Shown: in pieces, positions 8,672 to 16,091 of the stretch
Position numbering within the stretch: position 1 is the first letter of the stretch
Layout of the letters: the number at the start of each line of letters is the position of its first letter
NCBI GenBank assembly: GCA_050740975.1
Contig: JBOIEE010000040.1
Coordinates: 1 to 22,617, forward strand
Direction of reading: 5' to 3'
DNA length: 22,617 nucleotides
DNA from: JBOHHR01 sp050740975
GTDB taxonomy: Bacteria > Pseudomonadota > Gammaproteobacteria > JBOHHR01
Notes under the pieces: model-generated
The model's database searches: none
The model's input: the letters and a program-made list of their open reading frames with translations, nothing else
What the model was told of the DNA's origin: nothing
Translations under genes and position numbers: made by a program

Positions 8672-9622
8672 TTAATTATTAGAAGACTTCTCCCTAGAGC
8701 CAGCAAACACTCCAGGGATCACTATGTCGCTTCGATCAATAGGCGAGACTAGCGTGTTGATGCCTGAATTACTCTCTCCCTCCTCTTCTTGCGTCGATCC
8801 TTTAGACCCCTGCATCAATCCACCCTTGATCTTGTCTTGGATGACTTCCAACACTAAATCATAATCAATTATTGTACGTCGATCTGCGAACCCATAGACT
8901 AAAGCCGTTTCGCAAAGGACGTTAATCACCCGGGGGATCCCACCACTTTGGCGGTGTATCAACCGCTTCGCCTCGGTTTTGAACAACTCCGGATCGCCTC
9001 CGGCCATGCTCAATCGATGCGACACGTATTTGTCGGTCTCTTCGGCCCCAAGCGGTTTTAAATGATAAGAAACTGACACACGTTGTATGAACTGTTCTAG
9101 CTCAGGGCGCCGAAGCTTACGATAAAGCTCTGGCTGGCCCACAAGGATTAGCTGCAGAACCTGATTTTTGTCCGCATTGATGTTTGATAGAAGCCGAAAT
9201 TCTTCCAGAGCCTTTAGATCGAGATTTTGCGCTTCATCGATTATGAGGGCGGTTCTCTGCCCTTTCGCATAGCGGTCAATCAGAAACTCGATGAAAATAT
9301 CATAGAGTGCGACTTTGCTCTTGTTTTCGTATGGCAGACCAAAGGCAAGGTTGACCCACTGCATCAACTCACCGAATTCTGAATGCGTGTTCGACAACAA
9401 GCCCACGTTAACGTCTTGGTCGATCTGATTAAGCAAATGTCGAATTAATGTTGTTTTGCCAGCACCTATGTCTCCCGTTAACACCGTAACAAGCGCGTTG
9501 TTCATTAACGCGTACTGCAACATAGCAAGCGCTAAGCCATGCTTTTGCCCGAGGTAAAGAAAGGTCGGATCGGGCAGCATGCTAAACGGGTTTTCCCTGA
9601 AACGGTAGTAATCGAGGAACAT
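8672..9622 (-). CDS. XrtA-associated ExeA-like AAA ATPase
   Basis: The 316-aa protein starts MFLDYYRFRENPFSMLPDP, the standard opening of ExeA/GspA-like ATPases and of the PEP-CTERM/XrtA-associated subfamily. Walker A is GDIGAGKT (50-57). Walker B is LIIDEAQ (127-132, with Asp129 and Glu130). A sensor-type segment LQLILVGQPEL and arginine-containing RVSVSYHLKPL follow. The tail beyond about residue 265 is acidic and low in complexity (QEEEGESNSG), longer than the core family domain. The ATG at 9622 was preferred over a GTG at 9631 because homologues begin at this Met; the ribosome site is weak. It probably energises or gates envelope polysaccharide assembly, but the precise role is not known. 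It follows the kinase gene by 29 bp, so one transcript is likely. Confidence 0.85.
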   Translation of the reverse strand: MFLDYYRFRENPFSMLPDPTFLYLGQKHGLALAMLQYALMNNALVTVLTGDIGAGKTTLIRHLLNQIDQDVNVGLLSNTHSEFGELMQWVNLAFGLPYENKSKVALYDIFIEFLIDRYAKGQRTALIIDEAQNLDLKALEEFRLLSNINADKNQVLQLILVGQPELYRKLRRPELEQFIQRVSVSYHLKPLGAEETDKYVSHRLSMAGGDPELFKTEAKRLIHRQSGGIPRVINVLCETALVYGFADRRTIIDYDLVLEVIQDKIKGGLMQGSKGSTQEEEGESNSGINTLVSPIDRSDIVIPGVFAGSREKSSNN

Positions 9623-9651
9623 AAAGATCACTTACATAACAATGGATGGCT

Positions 9652-10458
9652 CTAATAATAGTATGCCCTTACCATCTCACTGGATCTATTAAGCACTGTG
9701 CCGAGGATCGTGCTACCCTTAAGCAAGTTAACTGCCTGCATCAGCTCATCTTTTTCTGTTCCACGGTCTTCAACCACAATTAGGAAAGCATCAACTTGTG
9801 GGGCGAAGGCGAGCACATCATCCCCGGACAGTACCGGCGGCAAATCGAATAGAATAAACCGCGACGGGTATCGGGTCTTCATTTCCCTCACTAATCTTAC
9901 CATTTTCAAGGACGCTAGAATTTCCGAGGAATGCGGGATCGGTCCTTTCCCCGGCAATATGACTAAGCGATTTATTCCTGGATTGAGCAAGATCTGCTCT
10001 AACGGTATTTCGTTCTCAAAATAGTCTCCGATCCCAAAAGCGGGCGAATAACCAAAATATTCATGCACCTTGGGTCGGTACATATCCAAATCCCCCAACA
10101 AAACGGTGCGCTGCTCGTCTCTCGCAAAGCTGATCGCCAAATTAATCGCCGTAAGGGTTTTGCCTTGGCCGGCTGCTGCGCTTGTTATCCCAAGAGTGTT
10201 CCAACCCTGAGTAACCATTCTCTGCAGGATCTGAGTCCGCAGCATCTTATACCCGGCTACGACATCGGCCCGAGACTGCACCGTCAACACGCGATGCTCA
10301 TCCAACTGCTTCGCACTGATCGTGCAGACCTGGGTTTGTGTATAGCTTATATGAAGAATTTTATCCGGCTTTGCACCCGTAGCCTGCGACAATGGTGCCG
10401 CACCCAGATGAGCATGCTCTTGTTTAGCCCGTTCTAGGGCTTGTTTAATGCGCTCCAT
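9652..10458 (-). CDS. Bacterial tyrosine autokinase of exosortase-linked polysaccharide clusters (CpsD/CapB type)
   Basis: This 268-aa cytoplasmic BY-kinase has Walker A SAAAGQGKT (93-101), the A' motif LLGDLDMYRPK (about 120-130) and Walker B-like FILFDLPPVLSGDD. The C-terminus AYYY is a short tyrosine cluster, the autophosphorylation tail expected in this family. The N-terminus MERIKQALERA matches the XrtA/PEP-CTERM-linked tyrosine kinase subgroup. GAGGT stands 6 nt before the ATG. The kinase would pair with the chain-length protein encoded just upstream (25 bp gap). In related systems, cycling of tyrosine phosphorylation controls polymer length and export. The partner is inferred from adjacency and family knowledge. 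Confidence 0.88.
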   Translation of the reverse strand: MERIKQALERAKQEHAHLGAAPLSQATGAKPDKILHISYTQTQVCTISAKQLDEHRVLTVQSRADVVAGYKMLRTQILQRMVTQGWNTLGITSAAAGQGKTLTAINLAISFARDEQRTVLLGDLDMYRPKVHEYFGYSPAFGIGDYFENEIPLEQILLNPGINRLVILPGKGPIPHSSEILASLKMVRLVREMKTRYPSRFILFDLPPVLSGDDVLAFAPQVDAFLIVVEDRGTEKDELMQAVNLLKGSTILGTVLNRSSEMVRAYYY

Positions 10459-10483
10459 CAGATACCTCTAAACTTTAACAGAG

Positions 10484-12244
10484 CTAACCGTCCACATTAT
10501 TTCTCATCCCAATGGTCTCCAGAAAGGAGCCCAATAGATCCTCTAGAGGCATTACGAATAAATGTGCTGCCAGTAAAGCAACTCCGACAACCCCGATGGC
10601 ACCCAAAGCCACGTATCGACTGCTTCGTTTTCGAATTATCTCGCCTTGTGTTTCGATATAAGGAATAGCCGCAAGAGGCGGGACACCGAACAGGCTTATA
10701 ACACCTTCTCGGCCACGAACGTTACTATCCCTCGCTTCGGCCATGGCAGCGCTTCCCATACCACCGAAAATGGAAACAATAAAGCCAATGAAAGCGATGC
10801 CCAGCCGGTTAGGGCTTGCTGGTGAACTAGGCAATACCGGGGGTTCTATGACAGTAAACCGTTGCCCCTTCTTTTCGGACTCCAGAGTCTGTGAAAGCTG
10901 TGCTTCCATTTGTTTGGCCGAAACATCTCGATACTTTTCCAGCGCAGCTTCATAGTCCCGCATCAAGGTCTTGTATTCCCGCTCTATCTGTGGCGTTTGC
11001 GTTAAGCGCTGCTCATACTCAGCATGCTTGCGCCTAAGCTCGGCAGCACGCACTTGCTGCGACCCCAGCTCCACAGCGGACGCTTTTAGTTGCGTTTGAA
11101 GCTGTATATAGACTGGATTATCGGGTGCTGGGTTTGACCGAAGTGAAAGGGTGGGGGTCTTAGAAAGTTCGCTTTCCATCCTCTGAACGGTTTGTACCAA
11201 TCGCCTCACGTCTGGATGATCTTCCGAATACTTCTGTCGGGCTGCTGACAGTTCCGAGCGGGTTGCCTCAAGGCGAGCCGCCAAATTACCCGTGTCCACA
11301 GCGACCCCTGTTTCTTTTCTCAGCCCCTCGATTTCCTTGCGCAAGCGGACTACATCCGGGTGGTCAGAAGAATATCGGGCGGACACTGATAAAAGTTCGG
11401 TCTGCAGCGATTTGAGACGTCCTGCCGGGCTAAGAACCTGGCCACCGCTGACCGAATACACTGGCCCATAGGGATCAATCTGTGCTAGCTCCGACTCCAA
11501 GTATACGCGTCGTTCCATCAGCGATTGGGTCTGGCGCAACACATCCGCCAGCTCGGCTTCCGTGCGATGCAAGAGTTGCATGTTTAGGTCTACGAGCTCC
11601 GGAAGCTTTCCAGCGTTCTTCTCTTTGAACTCCGCCATCTTCTTTTCGTAGCCGCTGATCTGCTGCCCAAGCTTTTCCGCTTCGGAACGCAAGAACGCCG
11701 AGGTTTGTTTTACGTTCGTTTCTTTATTCTTGCGATCCTCGGTCAAAAAAATGGACACTAATTCCCGGGCAACAGCATACGCGAGCTGAGGAGAACGATT
11801 TTCATAGGACAACTGGAACGCAAGGGCGACATTCGATTGCTGGCCGTCGGGAGCTAGAATTTGAGCGTCAATCACGTCTATGGTGATAGCATGTCCGAGC
11901 TTTGCCGCATCACCTTCAGGGAGCTTATACTTTTCGACAATATTCTTTAAGTTTTGTCTCGTCATCAGTTTTTGTTTAATGATTTCTACGCGTTCGAAGG
12001 CGTAACTGGTCATTGTACTGCGAACGAGATCCTGGGGGATCTCCTGTTGTTCGTTCAAGATCGTTGCTGAAGAGCTGTAAACAGGCGGCAAGGCCCACGC
12101 GATACCAACGCTGATGAGCGAAATCAAAGCAATTGTCGAACCGACAATTTTTTGTCGACGGCGCACGATGGCGAGGTAGTCGCTTAATCCCTTTTCCCTC
12201 GTAGCCAAGCCCTCGACAGGCGTTAATTGAGGCAAATGATTCAT
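10484..12244 (-). CDS. Wzz-type polysaccharide chain-length determinant of the XrtA cluster type
   Basis: The 586-aa inner-membrane protein has an N-terminal helix (IVGSTIALISLISVGIAWAL) and the Wzz start PPVYSSSATIL. A long periplasmic coiled-coil region follows, then a second helix (LGIAFIGFIVSIFGGMG) and a third near the C-terminus. The coiled-coil part holds two copies of a related segment, YSSDHPDVVRLRKEIEGL and YSEDHPDVRRLVQTVQRM, a known feature of this family. The PSSPASPNRLGIAF segment before the second helix is the conserved Wzz proline motif. I chose ATG at 12244 because GGAG lies 9 nt upstream; an in-frame TTG at 12259 adds five residues. It lacks a fused kinase domain, which is supplied by the next gene. 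The role is control of exopolysaccharide chain length. Confidence 0.87.
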   Translation of the reverse strand: MNHLPQLTPVEGLATREKGLSDYLAIVRRRQKIVGSTIALISLISVGIAWALPPVYSSSATILNEQQEIPQDLVRSTMTSYAFERVEIIKQKLMTRQNLKNIVEKYKLPEGDAAKLGHAITIDVIDAQILAPDGQQSNVALAFQLSYENRSPQLAYAVARELVSIFLTEDRKNKETNVKQTSAFLRSEAEKLGQQISGYEKKMAEFKEKNAGKLPELVDLNMQLLHRTEAELADVLRQTQSLMERRVYLESELAQIDPYGPVYSVSGGQVLSPAGRLKSLQTELLSVSARYSSDHPDVVRLRKEIEGLRKETGVAVDTGNLAARLEATRSELSAARQKYSEDHPDVRRLVQTVQRMESELSKTPTLSLRSNPAPDNPVYIQLQTQLKASAVELGSQQVRAAELRRKHAEYEQRLTQTPQIEREYKTLMRDYEAALEKYRDVSAKQMEAQLSQTLESEKKGQRFTVIEPPVLPSSPASPNRLGIAFIGFIVSIFGGMGSAAMAEARDSNVRGREGVISLFGVPPLAAIPYIETQGEIIRKRSSRYVALGAIGVVGVALLAAHLFVMPLEDLLGSFLETIGMRNNVDG

Positions 12245-12291
12245 GAGCCATATCTCCAAGCTACCGAACCGCAGTATTTGCGCCAGATAGA

Positions 12292-12314
12292 TCCAAGGGA
12301 TATGCCCCCTTGGA
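12292..12314. other. 8-bp hairpin upstream of the chain-length gene
   Basis: TCCAAGGG and CCCTTGGA form a perfect 8-bp stem around a 7-nt loop, 48 bp upstream of the chain-length gene start. No T run follows on the minus strand, so it is not a standard intrinsic terminator. It may shape the leader between the small secreted-protein gene and the chain-length gene. Confidence 0.5.
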
Positions 12315-12368
12315 CCCAGAAGGAAATTTTAACGGGACCTATAGACCAAACCACGACGGTTTGACCTA

Positions 12369-12752
12369 TTAACTCTTGTGGGTTTTGCGCCGACGTGCCA
12401 ATATCGCCAACGCGATTAACGCGCAGCTCAACAATACAACGGATGTAGGGATATGAGCGTTCTGGGTATTAGCTTTCGAACCATCGGCAACGGCTTCTCG
12501 TGTAGACTCTGTAGACCCGGCCCCAAGCACTCCTGCTCCTGCCCCCAACACACTTCCGCCTTCCGATAGAAGGACAGTTCCTGAAAGAGATCCTTCACCA
12601 CGAACAGCACTGTCAGTCGCCAACGAGACTAAAAGTACGGGCCTAGTTGGCGGCGTAGCTTCTACGTCCATGGTGGTGGCAGTTTTTGCCCCGGACCCAC
12701 CAACAGTCATTGTCGCAACGACCAACCCTAACGCAAACGGACCGATACGCAT
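12369..12752 (-). CDS. Small secreted protein with a PEP-CTERM-like (IPTS) C-terminal sorting signal
   Basis: I do not recognise the family. The 127-aa product has a short signal-peptide-like N-terminus (MRIGPFALGLVVATMTVGGS) and a low-complexity Ser/Gly/Ala/Thr-rich middle with a repeated VLGAG. The last 27 residues have three parts: IPTS, a hydrophobic stretch (VVLLSCALIALAIL) and the basic cluster ARRRKTHKS. That layout is that of exosortase substrates. However, classical PEP-CTERM has VPEP, and the IPTL-CTERM class has a Trp after IPTL, so this is a variant. Ribosome binding looks strong, with AAGGAG and AAAGGAGG in tandem before the ATG. The gene heads the polysaccharide module, and a good promoter lies 220 bp upstream. 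Function as a secreted or surface-processed protein is inferred. It could instead be an ordinary tail-anchored lipoprotein-less envelope protein. Confidence 0.7.
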   Translation of the reverse strand: MRIGPFALGLVVATMTVGGSGAKTATTMDVEATPPTRPVLLVSLATDSAVRGEGSLSGTVLLSEGGSVLGAGAGVLGAGSTESTREAVADGSKANTQNAHIPTSVVLLSCALIALAILARRRKTHKS

Positions 12753-12755
12753 AAG

Positions 12756-12769
12756 CCTCCTTTCTCCTT
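12756..12769 (-). promoter_or_regulatory. Double Shine-Dalgarno site of the IPTS-tail protein gene
   Basis: On the minus strand AAGGAG (12769-12764) is followed directly by AAAGGAGG (12763-12756), 11 and 3 nt from the ATG respectively. This is the strongest ribosome-binding sequence noticed in the window. It supports real translation of the otherwise unrecognised gene. Confidence 0.7.
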
Positions 12770-12774
12770 GTTGG

Positions 12775-12921
12775 CCTAGGAGCCTGTCGGGAAGAACCTA
12801 CTGCGGCGGTGGGAATCGCTCTATAGTTCCGATCATTTTCGTTTAATAGTTACCACTATTCGCCTCAAATGATCGAAAATCTGTCCTCGATTTCCCACCC
12901 GCCTCGCTACGGTTCCCTAGG
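12775..12921. repeat. 147-bp imperfect fold-back element with nested hairpins
   Basis: The outer arms both carry CCTAGG (12775-12780 and 12916-12921). Next comes an imperfect inverted copy of GAACC...GGCGG-TGGGA-ATCG, the left arm having about 14 extra bases (AGCCTGTCGGGAAG). Inside lie GATCATTT (12831-12838) and AAATGATC (12867-12874). At the centre AATAGT-TACC-ACTATT (12845-12860) forms a 6-bp hairpin. The whole stretch can fold as one long branched hairpin. It lies between the predicted promoter and the start of the IPTS-tail gene, hence in its leader RNA. Possible natures are a small non-autonomous mobile element with CTAG-like ends or an RNA regulatory leader. Nothing in it encodes protein. 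Confidence 0.6.
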
Positions 12922-12974
12922 TCCGATAGACACACTCTGCAAAGCAGCGCCCACCGTGAGCGCTTATGTGGCTT

Positions 12975-13003
12975 ATTATTCAACCACTCAAGGTCTTTTT
13001 CAA
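12975..13003 (-). promoter_or_regulatory. Predicted sigma-70 promoter for the IPTS-tail gene and polysaccharide module
   Basis: On the minus strand TTGAAA (13003-12998) is separated by exactly 17 bp from AATAAT (12980-12975). This gives five of six matches at -10 and four of six at -35. Transcription would start near 12968 and leave a leader of about 215 nt holding the fold-back element. It lies in a gene-free stretch with no other nearby minus-strand start, which supports the call. It is unproven without transcript data. Confidence 0.55.
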
Positions 13004-13116
13004 TCTATCTTTTTTGGGAATTGTGAAAGCCGTCTCAAATAGCATCGTTCAACGACAGTCCGTTTGCCCGACTGAGCTTCCCGCCAGCGCCAAGGGCTTT
13101 TATATGCTAGACGGAC

Positions 13117-13277
13117 TTAAGGGCACTTCGAAAAAATTCCATCCATGGAATTTTTCGCATCGCAAAGCAAAAATGCGATTTTTTCTTTGCTCCATGTTTC
13201 GAACAGTTACCTGTTTGAAACATGTGCGGCATATCCCTATACCGCTGGGCACTTCGAATTAATCGAAGTGCCCTTAA
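13117..13277. repeat. 161-bp string of five hairpins bounded by 15-bp inverted repeats
   Basis: TTAAGGGCACTTCGA (13117-13131) recurs as its exact reverse complement at 13263-13277. Between and including the right end are five consecutive stem-loops. H1 is 13132-13155, 11 bp perfect with a 2-nt loop. H2 is 13162-13190, GCAAAG/CTTTGC plus A5/T5 with one mismatch. H3 is 13193-13224, 14 bp with one G.U pair. H4 is 13226-13245, 8 bp with one wobble on the minus strand. H5 is 13247-13273, 11 bp perfect, loop ATTAA. H5 reuses the same GGGCACTTCGA unit as the outer ends. The last 11 codons and stop of tatD lie inside it. It could be a small non-autonomous mobile element, a structured RNA or a bidirectional terminator region. 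I recognise no named repeat family. Confidence 0.75.
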
Positions 13278-14031
13278 ATAGCTCAAAGAAATTGTTGGTC
13301 GTGGCTTTTGCCAGGTGCGAAAGTGAAACTCCCTTAAGATCCGCCAGATACTCCGCTATATAGCGGACATATGCAGGCTGGTTCTCCTTCCCCCGATAGG
13401 GCACTGGAGCGAGATACGGAGAATCCGTCTCAACCAACAGCCTATCGAGGGGAATTTTCTTAGCGACATCTTGCACCGCCTGGGCATTCTTAAACGTCAC
13501 TATTCCCGAAAAAGAGATATAGAAGCCCAGATCTAGCGCCCGCTTCGCTGTATAATAATCATCGATAAAACAATGCATTACGCCTCCAACTTCATATGCC
13601 TTCTCCTGCTGAAGGATGGTTATGACGTCCGCTTTGGCCTCCCGCGAATGCACCACCAGCGGCTTGCCGATTTTTTTTGCGGCGGTAATATGCACACGAA
13701 ACCGCTCGCGTTGCCATTCCAGATCCCCCACACCGCGAAAATAGTCCAACCCAGTTTCCCCAATCGCAACCACGGACGAGTCGTTGCCTAAATCAGTCAG
13801 TTGATCCGGCGTTGGTTCTACAGCAACTTCGCTGTTTGGATGCACGCCCACAGTGGCTGATATCGAGGGATAAGATCTCGCGAGATCAAGGACTTGGCCA
13901 AAGCTTTCGAGATCCACACTCACACAGAGCATATGGATAACACCAAGCTTCTTGGCGTTTTCTATCAGTTGCGCGCCTGTTTCGCCAGCTTTAGTGCAGA
14001 GCGGCAAGTGGCAATGGGAATCGACAAGCAT
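13237..14031 (-). CDS. tatD: TatD family metal-dependent DNase
   Basis: The 264-aa TIM-barrel hydrolase has the full metal site of the TatD family. This comprises DSHCHL (4-9), the Glu of IGETGLDYF, His in VVHSREA, His in GVMHCF and Asp in VETDSPYLAP. Family members are magnesium-dependent 3'-5' exonucleases acting on DNA and RNA ends in the cytoplasm. The ATG at 14031 has GAGG just upstream. The C-terminus is odd. The family normally ends shortly after the TTNNFFELF helix, whereas here GTSINSKCPAV is added from the hairpin element at 13117-13277, and the TAG stop lies within its fourth hairpin. This extension probably arose by insertion and should not harm the active site. The gene is last in the fab operon, 53 bp after pilZ. 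Confidence 0.92.
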   Translation of the reverse strand: MLVDSHCHLPLCTKAGETGAQLIENAKKLGVIHMLCVSVDLESFGQVLDLARSYPSISATVGVHPNSEVAVEPTPDQLTDLGNDSSVVAIGETGLDYFRGVGDLEWQRERFRVHITAAKKIGKPLVVHSREAKADVITILQQEKAYEVGGVMHCFIDDYYTAKRALDLGFYISFSGIVTFKNAQAVQDVAKKIPLDRLLVETDSPYLAPVPYRGKENQPAYVRYIAEYLADLKGVSLSHLAKATTNNFFELFKGTSINSKCPAV

Positions 14032-14084
14032 TAGCCTCTCTTGCTTGACGCTCCTCGGAATCGATGAGGCACGCTCTCAGGCCG

Positions 14085-14435
14085 TCACATGGTACGTGTT
14101 GGGCGATCCGAGCGCAGCGCACCCGTCAGCAGCGTCTCGATTCTTGAACGGGTACTTCCCTTGTCTTCGAAGCTAAACTGAACGCCTATGCCAGCCGCTT
14201 TGCTTGCCCCCTTAGGCGTTACCCACACGACGCGGCCTGCTACCGGCAGTTTATCCTTGCTGTCGACGAGCGTCAGCACCAGGAATACCTCATCATTGAT
14301 GCGATAAGTCTTGTCGGTAGGGATGAAAATACCCCCGTTCTTTATGAACGGCATATATGCGTCGTAAAGCGAGCTCTTATCCCGTATTGTTAAGTTTACT
14401 ATCCCGCCTTTCGAACGGCGGTCATCCGTATACAT
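14085..14435 (-). CDS. pilZ: PilZ, type IV pilus assembly protein
   Basis: The 116-aa protein has the conserved PilZ core IRDKSSLYDAYMPFIKNGG, FIPTDKTYRINDEVFLVLTL, LPVAGRVVWVTPKGA and AAGIGVQFS. This is the stand-alone PilZ of type IV pilus biogenesis. It lacks the RxxxR and D/NxSxxG residues by which other PilZ domains bind cyclic di-GMP, as is normal for true PilZ. In other bacteria it binds the pilus assembly ATPase PilB and regulators. I chose ATG at 14435, which overlaps the end of holB by 14 bp; an upstream in-frame TTG at 14450 would add five residues. The holB-pilZ-tatD order is typical. No pilus structural genes are visible in the window. Confidence 0.92.
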   Translation of the reverse strand: MYTDDRRSKGGIVNLTIRDKSSLYDAYMPFIKNGGIFIPTDKTYRINDEVFLVLTLVDSKDKLPVAGRVVWVTPKGASKAAGIGVQFSFEDKGSTRSRIETLLTGALRSDRPTRTM

Positions 14436-15426
14436 CAACACCCCCAGCAAGCTGCGAGATTAGGACCAAAAATCCCTCCAACAGTGGCTGCGCATTGACA
14501 TTTGTGCTGCCGTTTATCAGCCTGTGCGCGCTAACGGCCTGATGGTAAGCGTCGAAGAGATCAACTTCCTGTCGCGATTTCGCCACACGAAGCAACCGCT
14601 GCCTTTGATCGCTGTCCATCCATGAAGGAAGCATATCAGAAAGCTTAGTTCTTATCATGAGTTGTAGCCATTTCTCCAAGCAGAAGAAGATCTGATTCGG
14701 TTCTTGCTTGTTCCACTGTTCAGCGACAGCCACTGGATCTTTTTGTCGCAACATCACACCTTCTAGGTCTTCGAAAACGTCCGTCCACTGCTTCAACCCG
14801 CTTTTCTTAACCATTTCCAGCACCTTTAGAGGACCTTTGTTGGTCAGTGCCAGTAAGGAGCGGAGTTGGCGCCGTTGGCCCACTTGTTGTTCCAGCCAAG
14901 CCAAAGCAGTTGGAGCAGATGCTCGCATGTCCACACGTAAACACCGGCTTCGCAGCGTAATAGCCAACAATGAGGGTCGGTAACACACGAGAAACAAAAA
15001 GGTGTCCGCCGCCGGTTCTTCAAGTGTTTTGAGCAAGCTATTGCTGGCGTTTAAATTCATCGCCTCAGCAGGCTCAAAAATCACACATTTGGCACTTCCA
15101 GAATGGGCCTTAAGCGCTGCCATGTTGTCCAGTTCCCGGATCTGATCGACTTTTATCGCCTTGCCGGGCGCCCCTGAGGTGATCATATGCAGATCAGGAT
15201 GAGTCCCGGCTTTTACCAGAACACAGCTCTTGCAGGAACCACAACTTTGGTCCGCGACCGCACTGTGAGCACACAACAAGACAGTAGAAAACGCCCACGC
15301 GAATTCTCTGATCGCAGATCCCTCGGTTCCCTCCAAAAGGAGTGCGTGAGGCAGTCGTCCTTGCCTCCAAACGTCCAACAGTTGCCACCACCGGTGTTTC
15401 TGCCAGGGATAGGGCGCTTGTTCCAT
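14422..15426 (-). CDS. holB: DNA polymerase III delta' subunit
   Basis: At 334 aa this is the usual length for HolB. It is part of the clamp loader that opens the beta sliding clamp at replication forks. The N-terminal domain has YPWQKHRWWQLL and LPHALLLEG. The P-loop is degenerate (GTEGSAIREFA), as expected for the non-hydrolysing delta' subunit. The zinc module cysteines are in CGSCKSCVLVKAGTHPDL with an earlier Cys. LNASNSLLKTLEEPAADTFL and TLRSRCLRV (the SRC arginine finger) are intact. It starts five bases after the tmk stop. Nothing is unusual apart from the overlap with pilZ. Confidence 0.95.
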   Translation of the reverse strand: MEQAPYPWQKHRWWQLLDVWRQGRLPHALLLEGTEGSAIREFAWAFSTVLLCAHSAVADQSCGSCKSCVLVKAGTHPDLHMITSGAPGKAIKVDQIRELDNMAALKAHSGSAKCVIFEPAEAMNLNASNSLLKTLEEPAADTFLFLVCYRPSLLAITLRSRCLRVDMRASAPTALAWLEQQVGQRRQLRSLLALTNKGPLKVLEMVKKSGLKQWTDVFEDLEGVMLRQKDPVAVAEQWNKQEPNQIFFCLEKWLQLMIRTKLSDMLPSWMDSDQRQRLLRVAKSRQEVDLFDAYHQAVSAHRLINGSTNVNAQPLLEGFLVLISQLAGGVDVYG

Positions 15427-15431
15427 TAGCT

Positions 15432-16091
15432 CTAGGGAGCCTGGAAACTTCTGCCGGCTAGAGATATCGTCTCTTGGAGCGCCCGCACAAGCTGTGCCTG
15501 TACATCCGCGATAGGTACGGACGCATCGATGACTCGGATCCGATCGGGTTGCTCGTGTGCCCTATCAAGGTAACGATCTCGTACCAGGCCAAAAAACTCG
15601 ATCCGTTCACCTTCAAATCGGTCATTCCCGCGCCGCTCATGGATCCGCCCTAAGGCAATATCGGGAGGGGCATCGAGCAAAAACGTCACATGTGGCCTCA
15701 GATCCGGATGAACGAAACATTCCAGGTTATGGATATGTTTTCTGGCTACCTTGCGGCCCCCACCCTGGTACGCATAGCTTGCGTCGGAAAAACGATCGCT
15801 TATGACCCATTTGCCCGCGGCAAGCGCCGGCCGAATCACTCTAACAGCGTGCTCCGCACGGGCAGCAAACATCAATAAGGTTTCTGTCTCTGGGCTCATT
15901 GCCTCGACACTGGGGTCCAATAGGATCCCCCGAAGCAACTCGCCAAGTGCGGTGCCCCCCGGCTCCCGAGTGACGACTACTGTTTTCCCCGCTTCGTGCA
16001 GATAATCTGCGATAAACCCGATGTGGGTCGACTTTCCAACGCCTTCAATGCCTTCAACGGTTATGAAACGGCCGGCCCAGCGGCGGATCAT
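15432..16091 (-). CDS. tmk: Thymidylate kinase
   Basis: The 219-aa enzyme phosphorylates dTMP to dTDP with ATP. The P-loop is EGIEGVGKST (13-22). The DR motif lies in ISDRFSDASYAYQGGGR, and the LID region ERRGNDRFEGE carries the arginines of the bacterial type that lack a P-loop arginine. REPGGTALGELLR contributes to dTMP binding. Its ATG overlaps the mltG stop as ATGA (16088-16091), implying translational coupling. Length and motifs are normal. The last eight residues are variable and uninformative. Confidence 0.95.
   Translation of the reverse strand: MIRRWAGRFITVEGIEGVGKSTHIGFIADYLHEAGKTVVVTREPGGTALGELLRGILLDPSVEAMSPETETLLMFAARAEHAVRVIRPALAAGKWVISDRFSDASYAYQGGGRKVARKHIHNLECFVHPDLRPHVTFLLDAPPDIALGRIHERRGNDRFEGERIEFFGLVRDRYLDRAHEQPDRIRVIDASVPIADVQAQLVRALQETISLAGRSFQAP

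Noticed and set aside
12966..13262. Open frame of 98 codons on the plus strand in the gap before tatD
   Set aside because: It runs through the hairpin string and ends in its right repeat, has no ribosome site and resembles no protein family I know.
13117..13277. Possible CRISPR array or integron attC site
   Set aside because: The hairpins differ in sequence and there is no regular repeat-spacer pattern. The ends do not carry attC core sites and no integrase is nearby.
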